9,541 bases of DNA from positions 1 through 9,541 of the forward strand of contig CAJNBV010000021.1 in the NCBI GenBank assembly GCA_905221095.1, written 5' to 3'. Origin of the DNA: a bacterium. GTDB taxonomy: Bacteria; Bacillota; Bacilli; Lactobacillales; Streptococcaceae. A program made the position numbers and the translations under genes. This document shows positions 6,991-9,541 of this stretch, piece by piece; positions within the stretch are counted from its first letter, which is position 1; the number at the start of each line of letters is the position of its first letter. Below the pieces are notes generated by a model. It saw nothing but the letters and a program-made list of their open reading frames with translations. It was not told where the DNA came from and did no database searches.

Positions 6991-9541
6991 TCAGGTAATG
7001 AATCAGGTGGACAACCTGTTACAGATATTTCTGCTGCAAGTGAGGGGTATGAAGTTCGAGTGCCTAAAGGTAAAAAATATGTAAGAAATGATGAAATCGA
7101 AAGTCATACGCCAGTATTGAAAGAAACAGGTCATGATGGTAGAAGTTTTATCTTAAAAGCTGAACCAAAAGATGATGATCCAGAGTTAACTGAAAATAAT
7201 ATTTTTGGTTATTTTTATGATAATCCTATGGAAGGATTGTTTAAAAAATTATATGATGAAGATGAGGATGGAGTGATTGATGACAAATATAAAAGGGCTG
7301 ATGCTGATACTATAAATGAGCATGCAGGTGAAGATCTTAATGATCCAAATATTCCAGATTTGAAAGAACCTAGAGTAAGTGAAATTGACCCTAAATATCC
7401 TCATCGTGTTGATGCAGGGTTAACGAATATTACTAATATATATGACAAAAATAACGATGGAAAACCCGATGGAGCTGATGGTGAGATTGATGATCAGGAT
7501 ACTATTGTAGAGGCTAATAAACCAATAACAGCAGATCCAAAGGCAGAAGAAAATGTTGTGAAAGAAGATGGGACAGTTGTCTTATCTAAGTATTATCGTA
7601 TCCATGTTAACGAAGAAGATACAGCCGACAAAGTCGATGATATTTATGAAGTTGGGACTAAACCGAAAGTAGAAAGAACAGAAATTCCATTTCCAACTCG
7701 TTATGAACGTGATGATTCAGTTCCAGAAGGAACAGAAAATGAAGTAACAGCAGGTGTCAATGGAGAAACTGTTAAAACAACTACTTATAACATCGATGAA
7801 AATACAGGTGTTGTAACTCCAAATGAACCAACAACAGCAACAACAGACCCTGTTACACGTGTTGTAAAACGTGGTACACAACCGAAAGTAGAAAGAACAG
7901 AAATTCCATTCCCAACTCGTTACGAACGTGATGATTCAGTTCCAGAAGGAACAGAAGAAGAAGTAACAGCAGGTAAGAATGGAGAAACTGTTAAGACAAC
8001 TACTTATGAACTAAACCCAACAACAGGTGAAGTAACCGCTAATGAACCAACAAGTGTAACAACAAACGCAGTAACACGAGTTGTTAAAAAGGGAACACAA
8101 CCGAAAGTAGAGAAAACACCAATTCCATTTGCAACTCGTTACGAACGTGATGACTCAGTTCCAGAAGGAACAGAAGAAGAAGTAACAGCAGGTAAGAATG
8201 GAGAAACTGTTAAGACAACTACTTATGAACTAAACCCAACAACAGGTGAATTAACAGCAAATGAACCAACTTCAGTAACTACAAACCCAGTTACACGTGT
8301 TGTAAAACGTGGTACACAACCGAAAGTAGAGAAAACACCAATTCTATTTGAAACTCGTTACGAACTTGACAATTCAATTCCAGAAGGGGAAGAAAGAGAA
8401 GTAACAGCAGGTGTCAATGGAGAAACTGTTAAGACAACTACTTATGAACTAAACCCAACAACAGGTGAAGTGACTGCAAATGAACCAAAAACAGCAACAA
8501 CAGACCCTGTAACTCGTGTTGTAAAACGTGGTACACAACCGAAAGTAGAGAAAACACCAATTCCATTTGAAACTCGTTACGAACGTGACGATTCAATTCC
8601 AGAAGGGGAAGAAAGGGAAGTAACAGCAGGTGTCAATGGAGAAACTGTTAAGACAACTACTTATGAACTAAACCCAACAACAGGTGAAGTAACTGCAAAT
8701 GAGCCAACAACAGCAACAACAGACCCTGTAACACGTGTTGTAAAACGTGGTACACAACCAAAAGTAGAAAGAACAGAAATTCCATTCCCAACTCGTTATG
8801 AACGTGATGACTCAGTTCCAGAAGGAACAGAAGAAGAAGTAACAGCAGGTGTTAAGGGAGAAACTGTTAAAACAACTACTTATAATATCGATGAAAATAC
8901 AGGTGTTGTAACTCCAAATGAACCAACAACAGCAACAACAGACCCTGTTACACGTGTTGTAAAACGTGGTACACAACCAAAAGTAGAAAGAACAGAAATT
9001 CCATTCCCAACTCGTTATGAACGTGATGATTCAGTTCCAGAAGGAACAGAAAATGAAGTAACAGCAGGTGTCAAAGGAGAAACTGTTAAGACAACTACTT
9101 ATAATATCGATGAAAATACAGGTGTTGTAACTCCAAATGAACCAACAACAGCAACAACAGACCCTGTTACACGTGTTGTAAAACGTGGTACACAACCAAA
9201 AGTAGAAAGAACACCAATTCCATTTGAAACTCGTTACGAACTTGACAATTCAATTCCAGAAGGGGAAGAAAGAGAAGTAACAGCAGGTGTCAATGGAGAA
9301 ACTGTTAAGACAACTACTTATGAACTAAACCCAACAACAGGTGAAGTGACTGCAAATGAACCAAAAACAGCAACAACAGACCCTGTAACTCGTGTTGTAA
9401 AACGTGGTACACAACCGAAAGTAGAGAAAACACCAGAGACTCCAAAACCTGAACAACCAGGAGCAACACCAGAGACTCCAAAACCTGAACAACCAGGAGC
9501 AACACCAGAGACTCCAAAACCTGAACAACCAGGAGCAACAC
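6856..9541 (+). CDS. G5-repeat surface protein with signal peptide, 3' partial
   Basis: An open frame runs from ATG 6856 to the window end (895 codons plus one base). Residues 1-45 are a signal peptide with a degenerate YSIRK motif (YALRKIG...S). Residues 46-238 are an acidic head of unrecognised fold with two calcium-loop motifs, DEDEDGVIDD (134-143) and DKNNDGKPD (197-205). Residues 239-269 look like the second half of a worn G5 domain. Residues 270-853 are eight G5-type repeats of 73 residues each. From residue 859 a Pro-rich 12-residue repeat starts and runs off the window. G5 domains in SasG/Aap-like proteins and streptococcal surface enzymes form stalks and are linked to adhesion and glycan binding. 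A wall-spanning segment and LPXTG anchor are expected downstream but not seen. The head uses codons (AGG, GGG, CCC, ATA) that are rare in the repeats. An adhesin is most likely; a C-terminal enzyme cannot be excluded. Confidence 0.92.
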   Translation, partial: MSRQSTKNKKYALRKIGKVFGSCVVATVITLAGAAIMAPSVTVYASGNESGGQPVTDISAASEGYEVRVPKGKKYVRNDEIESHTPVLKETGHDGRSFILKAEPKDDDPELTENNIFGYFYDNPMEGLFKKLYDEDEDGVIDDKYKRADADTINEHAGEDLNDPNIPDLKEPRVSEIDPKYPHRVDAGLTNITNIYDKNNDGKPDGADGEIDDQDTIVEANKPITADPKAEENVVKEDGTVVLSKYYRIHVNEEDTADKVDDIYEVGTKPKVERTEIPFPTRYERDDSVPEGTENEVTAGVNGETVKTTTYNIDENTGVVTPNEPTTATTDPVTRVVKRGTQPKVERTEIPFPTRYERDDSVPEGTEEEVTAGKNGETVKTTTYELNPTTGEVTANEPTSVTTNAVTRVVKKGTQPKVEKTPIPFATRYERDDSVPEGTEEEVTAGKNGETVKTTTYELNPTTGELTANEPTSVTTNPVTRVVKRGTQPKVEKTPILFETRYELDNSIPEGEEREVTAGVNGETVKTTTYELNPTTGEVTANEPKTATTDPVTRVVKRGTQPKVEKTPIPFETRYERDDSIPEGEEREVTAGVNGETVKTTTYELNPTTGEVTANEPTTATTDPVTRVVKRGTQPKVERTEIPFPTRYERDDSVPEGTEEEVTAGVKGETVKTTTYNIDENTGVVTPNEPTTATTDPVTRVVKRGTQPKVERTEIPFPTRYERDDSVPEGTENEVTAGVKGETVKTTTYNIDENTGVVTPNEPTTATTDPVTRVVKRGTQPKVERTPIPFETRYELDNSIPEGEEREVTAGVNGETVKTTTYELNPTTGEVTANEPKTATTDPVTRVVKRGTQPKVEKTPETPKPEQPGATPETPKPEQPGATPETPKPEQPGAT
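6991..7569 (+). other. Acidic head of unknown fold with two calcium-loop motifs
   Basis: About 193 residues between the signal peptide and the stalk. Two D-x-[DN]-x-D-G-x-x-D loops are visible, at 7255-7284 and 7438-7464, as in thrombospondin type 3 and dockerin-like calcium loops. The region is rich in Asp, Glu, Asn and aromatic residues (IFGYFYDNPMEGLF). I do not recognise a catalytic motif or a named adhesin domain. Its place at the distal tip of the protein makes a binding role plausible, by inference only. Confidence 0.6.
7663..9414 (+). repeat. Eight tandem G5 repeats of exactly 219 bases (73 residues)
   Basis: Repeats start at 7663, 7882, 8101, 8320, 8539, 8758, 8977 and 9196. Each begins with PKVE and ends with a [RK]GTQ motif. 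The core pattern is IPFxTRYExDxS[VI]PEG, then VTAG, NGET or KGET, TTTY, TG and VTRVVK, with the conserved glycines that name the G5 family. Three sequence classes can be told apart. Repeats 1, 6 and 7 carry NIDENTGVVTPNEP. Repeats 2 and 3 carry EEEVTAGKNGE with ELNPTTG. Repeats 4, 5 and 8 carry EREVTAGV with ELNPTTG. No insertion or deletion separates any copies. Confidence 0.93.
9430..9541 (+). repeat. Perfect 36-base tandem repeat coding TPETPKPEQPGA
   Basis: Three identical copies (9430-9465, 9466-9501, 9502-9537) and the first bases of a fourth reach the window end. Each codes 12 residues with Pro at every third or fourth position, as expected for a wall-spanning or stalk-end segment. Perfect identity of short in-frame units predicts copy-number variation between strains without loss of frame. 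The full length cannot be seen. Confidence 0.92.

Noticed and set aside
9430..9541. CRISPR-like 36-base repeats
   Set aside because: The 36-base period matches common CRISPR repeat length, but the copies are directly adjacent with no spacers and code in frame for TPETPKPEQPGA.
9314..9541. Antisense frames at the window end
   Set aside because: They are mirrors of the G5 end and the 36-base repeat, giving Leu/Val or Trp/Phe/Cys repeats with no start signal.

Overview
The window lies inside a locus for very large surface proteins of a Gram-positive bacterium. It holds two coding regions on the + strand, both cut by the window edges, separated by a 102-base gap. The organism is most likely a member of the Lactobacillales, probably a Streptococcus or a close oral relative such as Gemella or Granulicatella. 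The reasons are the LPNTG sorting signal with a short Lys/Glu-rich tail, Mub-type mucus-binding repeats, a degenerate YSIRK-like signal peptide, G5 repeats and A+T-rich codon choice (CCA, ACA, GTA, GAA, AAA). Genus is an inference; no rRNA or housekeeping gene is present.

Bases 1-6753 are the C-terminal 2250 residues of a mucus-binding-type adhesin whose start lies upstream. It is an array of alternating modules: a MucBP-like module (here B1), a Mub B2-like module (B2) and long Pro-rich linkers. The first four units (1-3819) are nearly identical in DNA and are mosaics of each other. Later units (3820-5490) are diverged. After these come a last MucBP-like module, an apparent Ig-like module, two short W-x-D repeats, a Pro-rich wall-spanning stretch and a sortase signal (LPNTG, membrane helix, charged tail).

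The gap (6754-6855) holds a strong 13-bp hairpin without a U-tract, a weak possible promoter and a ribosome binding site for the next gene.

Bases 6856-9541 are the N-terminal 895 residues of a second surface protein. It has a signal peptide, a head of about 200 residues of unrecognised fold with two calcium-loop motifs, eight G5 repeats of exactly 73 residues, and the start of a 12-residue Pro-rich repeat that runs off the window. A wall anchor is expected downstream but is not visible.

Both proteins look like repeat stalks for reaching host or partner surfaces. The first probably binds mucus or glycans through its repeats; the second appears to present a small head on a G5 stalk. No enzyme, regulator, RNA gene, mobile element or CRISPR array is seen. 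The most notable signals are the recombination mosaics within both arrays and the unrecognised head and C-terminal modules.
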